DNA of 5,806 nt, from NCBI GenBank assembly GCA_934364765.1, contig CAKRMO010000083.1:1-5806 (forward strand), written 5' to 3'. Below the pieces are notes generated by a model. The model had not been told where the DNA came from. It did no database searches and saw only the letters and a list, made by a program, of their open reading frames with translations. The DNA is from an uncultured Bacteroidaceae bacterium. GTDB lineage: Bacteria > Bacteroidota > Bacteroidia > Bacteroidales > Bacteroidaceae. Positions 1-5,806 of this stretch are shown here, piece after piece (the first letter of the stretch is position 1; every line of letters begins with the position of its first letter). The position numbers were made by a program, and so were the translations under genes.

Positions 1-141
1 CCCGCCTTCGAAGCCTTCATGAAGCTGCGCATAAAGCCGCAGGGATTCAGCAAGTATTGCATAGGCACATACCTCACCAACCCAGAAGTGAAGCACAACA
101 AGTTCAAGAAAAAGGAAGTTGTGATGAAAAGGCTCAGGTGA
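1..141 (+). CDS. C-terminal end of a VTC-domain (polyphosphate polymerase-like) protein, 5' partial
   Basis: The frame is open from base 1 and stops at TGA 139-141, giving the last 46 residues of a protein that starts before the window. The tail is rich in Lys and Arg and contains KPQGFSKYCIG followed by a Thr/Asn-rich stretch and a KHNKFKKKE segment. This pattern is what I recognise from the end of bacterial VTC-domain proteins. In yeast Vtc4 that domain is a cytoplasmic tunnel enzyme that builds polyphosphate from ATP; its basic residues bind the chain. The catalytic part is not visible here, so activity cannot be judged. The DUF4956 gene 56 bases downstream supports the call, because the two families are commonly adjacent. 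Bacterial members may use another polyanion or nucleotide substrate; that is open. Confidence 0.78.
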   Translation, partial: PAFEAFMKLRIKPQGFSKYCIGTYLTNPEVKHNKFKKKEVVMKRLR

Positions 142-197
142 GGGGGCGGAATTAAAGGTCAGTAAATCAACAACAATAACATCCATCAAAGCATATC

Positions 198-887
198 ATG
201 ATAACTTTACTCAGCAGTCTTGCAGACACCACGCTCTTCGGCGTGCAGCTCGTCAACGTGCCGGGGCTGGTCGAAATGCTCACGCGTTTCGCGCTCAACT
301 CCGTGTTCGTGTTTGTGATAATCAACTTTTTCTATTATCCGCGCAGCAACAGGCGCGACTATTATTTCGCCTTCGTAATGCTGTCGGTGAGCATCTTCAT
401 GATGATCTACCTCATGGACGGCTCCAAGATAAAGATAGGCGCCGCGCTCGGCTTGTTTGCCGTGTTCGGGATAATACGCTACCGCACGGAGAGCGTGCCA
501 ATACGCGAGATGACCTACCTGTTCTTTGTCGTTGCCATATCTGTGATAAACGGAATGTCGGCAAAACTCAGCGTGGTGGAGCTTCTCGCGGCCAACCTGC
601 TGTTCGTGCTTGTCGTTGCGGTGGCAGAGAGCAACCACTTCGTGAAAAGGGTGGGCTGCAAGTATGTGCGCTACGACAACATAAAGCTAATCACCCCCGC
701 AAAGAACGCCGAGCTGATTGCCGACCTGAAGGAGCGCACCGGGCTTGACGTGCTGCGCGTGGAGGTGGGGTCAATCGACTTCATGAACGACACCGCGCTG
801 ATCAAGATGTACTACACGTCCCACTCCACGGTGAACAATGATGCCGACACCACGCCAAAAATGCCCAAAAACTATGGGGAATCATAA
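198..887 (+). CDS. DUF4956 family inner-membrane protein
   Basis: A 229-residue protein with about five hydrophobic segments (roughly residues 31-47, 55-73, 80-94, 105-120 and 125-144), then a soluble C-terminal domain of about 85 residues. The loop after the third segment carries FGIIRYRTESVPIREMTYLF (90-109), a hallmark of DUF4956. The tail has the family-like pattern of a helix ending in ERTGL (179-183) and a strand with VEVGSIDFMNDTALIKMYY (188-206), resembling a small alpha/beta domain, probably cytoplasmic. No biochemical function is established for the family. Its regular position beside VTC-domain genes suggests a membrane partner of the polymerase, perhaps an anchor, channel or sensor; this is inference. 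The start at 198 is the first ATG of the frame. It has only an AT-rich leader and no clear Shine-Dalgarno sequence, as is usual in Bacteroidota. The last 20 residues are polar and probably disordered. Confidence 0.88.
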   Translation: MITLLSSLADTTLFGVQLVNVPGLVEMLTRFALNSVFVFVIINFFYYPRSNRRDYYFAFVMLSVSIFMMIYLMDGSKIKIGAALGLFAVFGIIRYRTESVPIREMTYLFFVVAISVINGMSAKLSVVELLAANLLFVLVVAVAESNHFVKRVGCKYVRYDNIKLITPAKNAELIADLKERTGLDVLRVEVGSIDFMNDTALIKMYYTSHSTVNNDADTTPKMPKNYGES

Positions 888-914
888 CAGTAACACAAAT
901 AAAATTCAAAGAAA

Positions 915-1736
915 ATGAAAGCTACTAAAACCCTGCTCGTCTCGGCGGCGGCAGCTTTGATGTGCGCGTCCGCGAATGCCTCTGACTTTGGTCTGTGGAC
1001 AGGTCTCGGAGCGACAAAGAAACTCGGAATGTTCAGCGTGTCGGTTGACGGAGGATTCCGGAGCCAGAACAATTTGAAAAGCGTTGACCGCTGGAATGTG
1101 GGCTTCGGAGTGGAATACAAGCCTTCGGCATATTTTTCGGTCGGCGCGTCGTATGATTTCATCTACAACTACAAGTGCGAGCGCAAGGAGGCGAAGTATG
1201 AAACCTGGCTCGACAGGGACGGCGACGGAAACGAGGTTGTGAAAAGCGAATACGAGGGCTACAACGTGAAGAAGCCGTACTGGCGCTGCAAGAACCGCTG
1301 GAATTTCGACGTAACTGGAAAGCTGCCGGTGGGCCGCCTCACTCTTTCGCTCCGCGAGCGTTACCAGTTCACCCGCGCCAATTCCGTGAGCTCGCTTGTG
1401 GACAAATACCGCATTGAAGACGAGGGCGGAGCCCCCGAATACAAAAAGACCGATGTCAAGGCCCGTTCCGCGAGCAACAGTTCGCGTCTCCGCTCGCGCC
1501 TTATGGCAGACTACAACATCCGCCACTGTCCGCTTTCGCCCTACGCATACATTGAGATAACCAACAATATGTGCGGCGGGATGAGTCTTGATAAGACGCG
1601 TGTTGGCGTGGGGACGGAGATAAAGCTCAACAAGCAAAACAAGATAGACATAGGGTATGTTTACCAGGACTCCAATGATGACGATTTCGAGGGCAGGGAA
1701 CACGTTATCGACATATCCTACAAATACAAGTTCTGA
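915..1736 (+). CDS. DUF2490-like outer-membrane beta-barrel protein
   Basis: A 273-residue exported protein. Residues 1-22 form a signal peptide (Lys at 3 and 6, Ala/Leu/Val core, likely cut after ASANA). The mature part opens with a DFGLWTGLGATKKL segment. It then shows alternating hydrophobic and polar strands with aromatic ends (SVSVDGGF, WNVGFGVEY, FSVGASYDFIYNY, LTLSLRERYQF, SPYAYIEITNN, KIDIGYVYQ) and ends in the aromatic strand VIDISYKYKF with a terminal Phe, the usual signal for barrel insertion. The layout matches DUF2490 barrels of Bacteroidota. The stretch 88-125, between two strands, is long, charged and probably a surface loop; it contains an acidic DRDGDGN motif at 100-106. A second charged loop spans about 160-190. 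It lies 27 bases after the DUF4956 gene and 20 before the next gene. Its role is unknown; it could serve as a pore, scaffold or surface anchor for the exported proteins that follow. A generic barrel outside DUF2490 is the alternative. Confidence 0.72.
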   Translation: MKATKTLLVSAAAALMCASANASDFGLWTGLGATKKLGMFSVSVDGGFRSQNNLKSVDRWNVGFGVEYKPSAYFSVGASYDFIYNYKCERKEAKYETWLDRDGDGNEVVKSEYEGYNVKKPYWRCKNRWNFDVTGKLPVGRLTLSLRERYQFTRANSVSSLVDKYRIEDEGGAPEYKKTDVKARSASNSSRLRSRLMADYNIRHCPLSPYAYIEITNNMCGGMSLDKTRVGVGTEIKLNKQNKIDIGYVYQDSNDDDFEGREHVIDISYKYKF

Positions 1737-1756
1737 AGCCATAAACAAATATTGAT

Positions 1757-2230
1757 ATGAAAAGAATTTTAGTGACATTTGCCGTTGCGGCGGTTGCAAT
1801 GCTTGCGCCGCTTGCGGCATCGGCCGACGGCGTGGCGAAATACCTCACCGTAACGATGACAGACGGAACCGAGGTGAGCTATTCGCTCGAAAGTTTCCGC
1901 GTAACCTATGGCGGGGGCAATATGTATGTTGAAAGTGCGGGCGAGAAGTTCACACTTTCCACGGCAAGCCTCACCAATATGTTTTTCTCCGAAACTCCCA
2001 CGGCGGTTTCCGCGCCAAGGGTGAGCACAGCCGTGATTGTGAACAACGGCGGCGCGGTTACGGTGAGTTTGGCGCAAGGCGCGGTGCTGCGTGTCTATAC
2101 CACGGAAGGCTCGTTGGTGCATTCCGTGAAAATGCCTGCGGGCGAGAACAAGGCTGACTTGTCATCGCTTGCCAAAGGTGTGTATGTTGTAACTGTGGGC
2201 GGCAAGTCCGTGAAATTGGAGAAGAAATGA
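1757..2230 (+). CDS. Small exported protein with T9SS type A-like C-terminal domain
   Basis: A 157-residue protein with a clear signal peptide (Lys2-Arg3, hydrophobic core to about residue 20, likely cut after the ASA at 21-23). Residues 28-80 form a short domain beginning YLTVTMTDGTEVSYSLESF and ending LTNMFFSE, a pattern common in secreted Bacteroidales proteins. Residues 85-157 resemble the T9SS type A sorting domain: a strand LRVYTTEGSLVHSV (111-124), then LSSLAKGVYVVTVGGK (135-150), and a basic end (KLEKK). In T9SS organisms this domain directs export across the outer membrane and is removed during surface attachment. Very little cargo (about 55 residues) is left for secretion, so the domain may instead act as a binding module here. 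Its TGA stop overlaps the ATG of the next gene (ATGA, 2227-2230), which implies translational coupling and perhaps a shared complex. No T9SS core genes are visible, so use of that pathway is inferred. Confidence 0.7.
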   Translation: MKRILVTFAVAAVAMLAPLAASADGVAKYLTVTMTDGTEVSYSLESFRVTYGGGNMYVESAGEKFTLSTASLTNMFFSETPTAVSAPRVSTAVIVNNGGAVTVSLAQGAVLRVYTTEGSLVHSVKMPAGENKADLSSLAKGVYVVTVGGKSVKLEKK

Positions 2231-3456
2231 GAAAGCTGGCACTTGTCTCAGCCCTGCTTCTTTGCGTTGCCTATGCAAAGGGGCAGACAATGTATTTTTG
2301 GAAAAGCAACGTTGCGCTTGCGGCAGACGCGGCGGCGTTGGGCGTTATGGAATATTCGCAAAACGGCACGGCTCTCACGGTGGTTGACTCCGTAATCAGC
2401 TTGCAGGACATCGACAGCATCACGGTCGGCACGCCTGTTGACTCGGCCACCGTCAAGGTTGTTTACGGCGCAAACGGAGCCTGGGCGGTTGTTCCCTTTG
2501 CCCTTTCGCGCAAGGTGGCTGTGAGCATTGACGGGGCTTATGTTGATGCCGTCTCCACCGCAGTTGACGGCAACGACATAGTATATTCGCTTTCCGGCGA
2601 GAGCAACGACGGAGCTTTCACCCAGACGGGAACTTACAAATGTTCCGTGAGCCTTGAAGGGCTAAGCCTTGAGTCGAAACGCGGCGCGGCAATAAACATC
2701 GCAAACGGCAAGCGCATCAAGTTCCTTCTTACGGAGGGGACCGTGAACACGCTTTCCGACCTTGCGGGCGGCACTCAGAAAGCCTGCCTTTACGTAAAGG
2801 GGCATCCCGAGTTTGAGGGCGGCGGCACGCTCAACGTTACGGGCAACGCTTCCCACGGAATTGGCACATGGGAGTATATGTATGTCAAGTCGGGCAACAT
2901 AAACATTCTCTCCGCTGCCAACGATGGAATACACGCCGGGCAGTATTTCAGGATCAAGGGCGGCTCTGTGGTTGTGCGCAACGCCAAGGGCGACGGAATA
3001 CAGGCTGACGTAACCAAGGACGCTACGGACGAGCTTAACGGGCAGATGATTATAAACGGCGGCAAGATTGACATAACCTCAACCGCAGCCGATGTGAAAC
3101 TGCTGCGCTGCGACAGCCTCATGACCATAAGCGGCGGAACGATTGTAATCAACGGCACCGGCGACGGCATAAAGGGCATAGCCACTGACGGAAACCTTGT
3201 GGTGAACCAGGACAACGGCACAACGAGCATCAGCGTTACCGTTTCGGGCGGCGTATATACCGACCCGCTTACAAGCGCAACGAGCAAGACGCGCTGCATA
3301 AAGGTTGACGGCGACTTCACAATCACCGGCGGCACAATCAAGGCTAACGCCACGGGGAAGAAAAGCGCAACCATAAAGGTTGACGGCGTTTCCTCGAAGG
3401 GCAGCGCCGCATCGGTTACGACAAACGACGGCTACGTGTTCGACAAAACTATATGA
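2227..3456 (+). CDS. Secreted carbohydrate-binding beta-helix protein (Cthe_2159-like)
   Basis: A 409-residue exported protein. Residues 1-20 look like a signal peptide (basic start, Leu/Ala core, cut near AKG-Q). Cys13 is not in a good lipobox, so a lipoprotein is unlikely. An N-terminal section to about residue 95 has LQDIDSITVG, a motif frequent in surface proteins of Bacteroidales. From about 138 on, the protein is a right-handed parallel beta-helix type repeat: KACLYVKGHPEFEGGGTLNV (185-204), and recurring GG turns at 245, 278, 303, 341 and 368 with NDGI, GDGI and GDGIK turns at 232, 255 and 312. This is the pattern of the Cthe_2159 family, whose founding Clostridium thermocellum member binds acidic polysaccharide and calcium. 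No catalytic residues are evident, so binding rather than cleavage is likely. Unlike its upstream partner it has no T9SS-like tail; it ends after a Ser/Lys/Thr-rich stretch. The start is fixed by the 4-base overlap with the preceding stop. Confidence 0.82.
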   Translation: MRKLALVSALLLCVAYAKGQTMYFWKSNVALAADAAALGVMEYSQNGTALTVVDSVISLQDIDSITVGTPVDSATVKVVYGANGAWAVVPFALSRKVAVSIDGAYVDAVSTAVDGNDIVYSLSGESNDGAFTQTGTYKCSVSLEGLSLESKRGAAINIANGKRIKFLLTEGTVNTLSDLAGGTQKACLYVKGHPEFEGGGTLNVTGNASHGIGTWEYMYVKSGNINILSAANDGIHAGQYFRIKGGSVVVRNAKGDGIQADVTKDATDELNGQMIINGGKIDITSTAADVKLLRCDSLMTISGGTIVINGTGDGIKGIATDGNLVVNQDNGTTSISVTVSGGVYTDPLTSATSKTRCIKVDGDFTITGGTIKANATGKKSATIKVDGVSSKGSAASVTTNDGYVFDKTI

Positions 3457-3485
3457 CGAACGCATAGAGCCAAAAGAAAAATCAC

Positions 3486-3517
3486 GCGGGCCGTATGCCA
3501 TGAGGTGTGCGGCCCGC
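3486..3517. terminator. GC-rich hairpin, probable terminator between convergent operons
   Basis: GCGGGCCG (3486-3493) pairs perfectly with CGGCCCGC (3510-3517). In plus-strand RNA the stem continues inward through 3494-3499 with 3504-3509, including three G-U pairs, to a 4-base loop (3500-3503), giving 14 pairs. It lies 30 bases after the stop of the beta-helix gene. An A-rich tract (3472-3481) sits on its left side and becomes a U-rich tail for minus-strand transcripts; the right side (ATTGTATG) is only weakly U-rich. It may therefore stop transcription from both sides. In minus-strand RNA the three G-U pairs become A-C mismatches, so only the outer 8 pairs are firm there. Confidence 0.65.
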
Positions 3518-3741
3518 ATTGTATGAGCGCGGCTTTACGTGGTGTGCCGGTTTATGGCTGGAAATCATAAATGCTTAGGTTGCCCTTGTTCGGCATGGCA
3601 TCCCGTGCGGCAGACTTGTTGCCGAATAAACCGCAGAAATGGCATGGTTTGTGTAAGGCATTGGCTTGCAGAATAATACCCAAATAAGAAACGCCCTGTG
3701 TAACGATTTGCTTTTCAGGTGTTTGCGAGTGGCGAAAAAAG

Positions 3742-3825
3742 GTCTGATGTAGTTTGAATTATGTCTGATATAATTTTTCCTGCATAGGACATAGTTTTTC
3801 CCATGTCCTATGTGGTGTGTCCGCT
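3742..3825. repeat. Four imperfect 21-base tandem units with internal inverted repeat
   Basis: Units start at 3742, 3763, 3784 and 3805. Units 1 and 2 share GTCTGAT at their start. Units 1, 2 and 3 share the T-run 11 bases into the unit (3753, 3774, 3795), each 21 bases apart. Unit 4 begins GTCCTATGT and is more diverged. The last base of the array falls in the stop codon of the helix-hairpin-helix gene. Identity between units is only partial, so common descent is likely for units 1-2 and less sure for 3-4. Confidence 0.4.
3783..3812. repeat. Perfect 10-base inverted repeat after the helix-hairpin-helix gene
   Basis: CATAGGACAT (3783-3792) is the exact reverse complement of ATGTCCTATG (3803-3812), separated by the 10-base loop AGTTTTTCCC. 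It lies 11 bases past the stop of the minus-strand gene, where a terminator is expected. However, the minus-strand RNA after the stem reads A-rich, not U-rich, so it is not a classic intrinsic terminator. It could protect the 3' end of the mRNA or bind a protein. Confidence 0.6.
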
Positions 3826-4696
3826 AAAGTTCCGTGTACGGCTCAATGCGCCTTATGTCTTGCGGTGTGAAAACGCTGTCGGCTTCGAGTGCCTTAATGG
3901 AGGTTATGCGCCCCCATTCGCGCCGCAGCCTCATAATGTGGTTGGTCTGGCGTTTGTTGAAATATGGGTGGCGTATAATCTGCGCATATCCCGCCGTGTT
4001 CAGGTTTATCCGCCTGGGGCTTGGCGTTTTTACGCAAAACCATTCCGTGGCGTTCTTGTCAAGCCCGTAAACCTCCGCAGCCTGTGCCGGCGAGACATAT
4101 CCCCCAAGCAGTTCGCCGTATCTCACGATGCGCCGCGCCAGCACGCTTCCCACTCCCGGCACGCGCTTCAGCAGGGTTGTGTCGCCGCAGTTCAGGTCAA
4201 CTGTCTCGCCGCTTTTGAGTTTGGAGTTGCGGCATTCGCGCTTTTCAACAGTGCTTTCGCGCCCCTTTTCGCTTTGCGGAATGCAGATGTACGGCGCGAG
4301 CCTTGCATAGTCGGCTTCCGTTATGGTGTATATCCGTTTCAAATCCTCCTTTTTGCGGAAGCGGCCGCCCGCGTTGCGGTAGTGCACAATCGCCGTTGCC
4401 TGTCCGGGGCGCAGACCGAGCGTTACCAGGGCTGCGCTGTCCGCAGTGTTGGGGTTGAAGCGCGAGAGCCGTGCGGCTGTGGCGTTTTGCCCCGTTTGAA
4501 AATGCCGGCTGTTTTTGCCGTCTTGCCTTGAAACGCTGAAATTTCGGTATTGCTCCAACTGTTTTTCCGTTGGCGGCGGCAGGGCGTCGGTGCTGTGGTT
4601 GCGGAGAAGGAATGCCGCAGCCGTTGCCGCGAGTGCCGATATTGCCACAATGGCTATCGCCGCCCCTTCAAGCCGGCTTATTCGCAAACGCGCCAT
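3824..4696 (-). CDS. Membrane-anchored helix-hairpin-helix (ComEA-like) protein
   Basis: A 290-residue protein with one N-terminal membrane segment (about residues 10-31) preceded by basic residues, so the rest probably faces the periplasm. A polar linker (33-75) is followed by three helix-hairpin-helix regions. The first is about 79-137 (FNPNTADSAAL, LGLRPGQATAIVHYRNAGG, FRKKEDL). The second is about 165-215 (VDLNCGDTTLLKRVPGVGSVLARRIVRYGELLGG). The third is about 229-290 (INLNTAGYAQI, HPYFNKRQTNHI). Each starts with the LNxA/NPNTA-type motif of the ComEA family, which binds double-stranded DNA without sequence specificity and, in competent bacteria, takes up DNA in the periplasm. The third hairpin lacks the usual Gly pair, as often seen in divergent copies. 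Bacteroidota members of this size are common and their function is mostly untested, so comEA is not assigned. The start codon is 9 bases after the stop of the transporter gene, which suggests co-transcription. Confidence 0.85.
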   Translation of the reverse strand: MARLRISRLEGAAIAIVAISALAATAAAFLLRNHSTDALPPPTEKQLEQYRNFSVSRQDGKNSRHFQTGQNATAARLSRFNPNTADSAALVTLGLRPGQATAIVHYRNAGGRFRKKEDLKRIYTITEADYARLAPYICIPQSEKGRESTVEKRECRNSKLKSGETVDLNCGDTTLLKRVPGVGSVLARRIVRYGELLGGYVSPAQAAEVYGLDKNATEWFCVKTPSPRRINLNTAGYAQIIRHPYFNKRQTNHIMRLRREWGRITSIKALEADSVFTPQDIRRIEPYTEL

Positions 4697-4705
4697 TGTG
4701 AGGGC

Positions 4706-5806
4706 TTAGAACAGGTTGAGTATTCCCAAACCGTCAAGGAACACCAGCCCTATGCCCACAGGCACAACGTATCTGAGGGCGAAAACCAAAAGTCCGAAGC
4801 AGCGCAGTTTCAGCTCCCCGCCGTTGGTAAGCTCGTGCCTGATTACTTTTTTGTCTAAAACCCACCCGGTGAATACGGAGGTAAGGAAGCCCGCCACGAG
4901 AAGCAGTATTTTCGCCGTAACAAAGTCGAAAAGGTCGAAGAGGCTCATTCCCGCAATCCTGAAGTCGGAAAGCACGCCCATTGAGAGCGAGCACAGCGCC
5001 CCCAGTGCAAGACATCCGCACGTAACGAAGCACGCCGCCTTGCGCCGGCTTATTTTGCGGGTTTCCGAAAGGTATGCCGTTATCACCTCGTGCAGCGAAA
5101 TTGTTGACGTGAGCGTTGCCACCACAAGCAGGGCGTAGAACGCCAGCGAGCAGACGTATGCCATTACCGGCATGTCGCCGAGCGCGAGCTGGAACACGTT
5201 TGGCAGCGCGATGAATACAAGCGATGGGCCGGCGTCGGGGCTTAGTCCCGCCACGCTGAACACTGCGGGGAAAATCACAACCCCTGCCATAACCGCCACA
5301 AGAGTGTCGATTACGCTCACGGTGAGTGCGGTTTGCGTGATGTTTGTCTTTTTTGAGAAATATGAGGCGTATGTGCACATGCAGCCCATTCCCAGACTGA
5401 GGGAATAGAACGCCTGCGCCATTGCGGCCATTACCACTTCGGAATTAATCTTTGAAAAATCGGGCGCAAAGAGAAACTGCAGGCCTTTCGCCGCCCCGGC
5501 GGTTGACAGGGAGCACACCATGAGTACTATGAGCAGCACGAACAAAACGGGCATGAGCAGTTTCGCCGACTTCTCAATTCCCCCCTTCACGCCTTTCACT
5601 ATTACAAAATGCGTAACAAGCATGAAGATGGCGAGGCACAGCAGCGGCTGCCACGGGTTGCTTACGAAGTTTGTGAAGTTGTCGGAGAAAACTTCCTTGC
5701 TGTCGCTCTTGAGGGCCATCACGTTGAAGCGGTTGAGCAGCGACTGGAATGTGTAGAAAAGCGTCCAGCCCGCAACCACCGAGTAGTACGACAGTATGAG
5801 GAACGG
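4706..5806 (-). CDS. Sodium-dependent transporter, NSS (SNF) family, 5' partial
   Basis: The frame is open to the right edge: the residues before the GTG at 5779 read PFLILSYYS and continue into VVAGWT, so the gene is cut by the window and GTG is not its start. 366 residues are visible; family members have about 440-460, so roughly 80-95 residues with segments 1-2 are missing. Visible residues: segment 3 signature YYSVVAGW at the start; GVKGGIEKSAKLLMP before segment 5 (72-86); segment 6 AMAQAFYSLSLGMG (128-141), matching the unwound substrate-binding helix of LeuT; segment 8 ATLTSTISL (230-238). In segment 8, Ala230, Thr233 and Ser234 align with the Na2-site residues of LeuT. About nine segments remain, fitting an 11-12 segment carrier. 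It should import an amino acid or related compound with Na+ across the inner membrane. The substrate cannot be told; Met at the LeuT Phe259 position hints at a pocket differing from LeuT. Confidence 0.93.
   Translation of the reverse strand, partial: PFLILSYYSVVAGWTLFYTFQSLLNRFNVMALKSDSKEVFSDNFTNFVSNPWQPLLCLAIFMLVTHFVIVKGVKGGIEKSAKLLMPVLFVLLIVLMVCSLSTAGAAKGLQFLFAPDFSKINSEVVMAAMAQAFYSLSLGMGCMCTYASYFSKKTNITQTALTVSVIDTLVAVMAGVVIFPAVFSVAGLSPDAGPSLVFIALPNVFQLALGDMPVMAYVCSLAFYALLVVATLTSTISLHEVITAYLSETRKISRRKAACFVTCGCLALGALCSLSMGVLSDFRIAGMSLFDLFDFVTAKILLLVAGFLTSVFTGWVLDKKVIRHELTNGGELKLRCFGLLVFALRYVVPVGIGLVFLDGLGILNLF

Larger units (their letters stand above)
3457..3823. other. Convergent intergenic region without a recognisable gene
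   Basis: This 367-base gap separates two operons that run toward each other. I found no ORF here with protein-like features and no tRNA-like fold. It holds the strong hairpin at 3486-3517 and the 21-base repeat array at 3742-3825, each listed separately. A weaker inverted repeat pairs 3586-3595 with 3620-3629 (10 pairs, one G-U) around a 24-base loop; with so long a loop it may be chance. The stretch 3530-3740 otherwise shows nothing I can name. Confidence 0.7.

Noticed and set aside
906..1820. A 304-codon minus-strand ORF across the barrel gene
   Set aside because: It is antisense to a gene with a signal peptide, barrel strands and operon context. Its translation shows no recognisable domain, and GC-rich DNA commonly gives such open antisense frames.
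2227..2289. Lipoprotein signal in the beta-helix protein at Cys13
   Set aside because: The residues before Cys13 are Leu-Leu-Leu, not a lipobox with a small residue at -1, and a better cleavage site for an ordinary signal peptide follows near residue 19.
2790..3374. A 194-codon minus-strand ORF inside the beta-helix gene with hydrophobic stretches
   Set aside because: The hydrophobic, Pro-rich runs come from reading the repeated Gly/Asp/Ile codons of the beta-helix in antisense. It has no independent support.
3722..3756. Possible Bacteroidota-type promoter (TTTG at 3722, TAGTTTG at 3750)
   Set aside because: The downstream box is one base short of TAnnTTTG, the spacing is too long, and it would drive transcription only antisense to the helix-hairpin-helix gene.
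3803..4531. A 242-codon plus-strand ORF opposite the helix-hairpin-helix gene
   Set aside because: It is antisense to a gene with three clear helix-hairpin-helix motifs, and its own translation resembles no known family.
4734..5378. A 214-codon minus-strand ORF in another frame of the transporter gene
   Set aside because: It is rich in Arg, His and Gly with no domain, and lies wholly inside the well-supported transporter frame.
5777..5779. GTG at 5779 as the start of the transporter
   Set aside because: The frame continues to the window edge with family-typical residues (SYYSVVAGW spans this point), so the codon is an internal Val in the third membrane segment.

Overview
The window most likely comes from a Bacteroidota genome, probably order Bacteroidales. 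The gene content points there: a DUF2490-type outer-membrane barrel, a short secreted protein ending in a T9SS type A-like sorting domain, an 'LxxIDSITV' motif in a secreted protein, and AT-rich leaders without clear Shine-Dalgarno sequences. The coding DNA is moderately GC-rich and uses the isoleucine codon ATA freely. This is a judgement from family content, not a database result.

Left part, plus strand (1-3456): five genes run in one direction with gaps of 56, 27 and 20 bases and finally a 4-base ATGA overlap, so they look like one operon that begins before the window. In order they are the C-terminal tail of a VTC-type polyphosphate polymerase, a DUF4956 inner-membrane protein, a DUF2490-like outer-membrane beta-barrel, a small exported protein with a T9SS-like C-terminus, and a secreted Cthe_2159-type carbohydrate-binding beta-helix protein. 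Together they suggest a system running from cytoplasm to surface: a polyphosphate-type polymerase and a membrane partner inside, a barrel in the outer membrane, and two exported proteins. From general knowledge, VTC-domain and DUF4956 genes often sit near CotH-kinase and Cthe_2159-type genes. No CotH gene is visible here, but the operon is cut at the left edge. The joint function is not established.

Middle (3457-3823): a convergent intergenic region of 367 bases. It holds a strong GC-rich hairpin near the left operon's end, a weaker hairpin, and an array of imperfect 21-base repeats that includes a perfect 10-base inverted repeat, just past the end of the right-hand transcription unit. No gene was found in it.

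Right part, minus strand (5806-3824): a sodium-dependent transporter of the NSS family, missing its N-terminus at the window edge, is followed after 9 bases by a membrane-anchored protein with three ComEA-like helix-hairpin-helix regions. They probably form one transcription unit but have no obvious shared function.

No rRNA, tRNA, CRISPR array, insertion sequence or integrase was seen.
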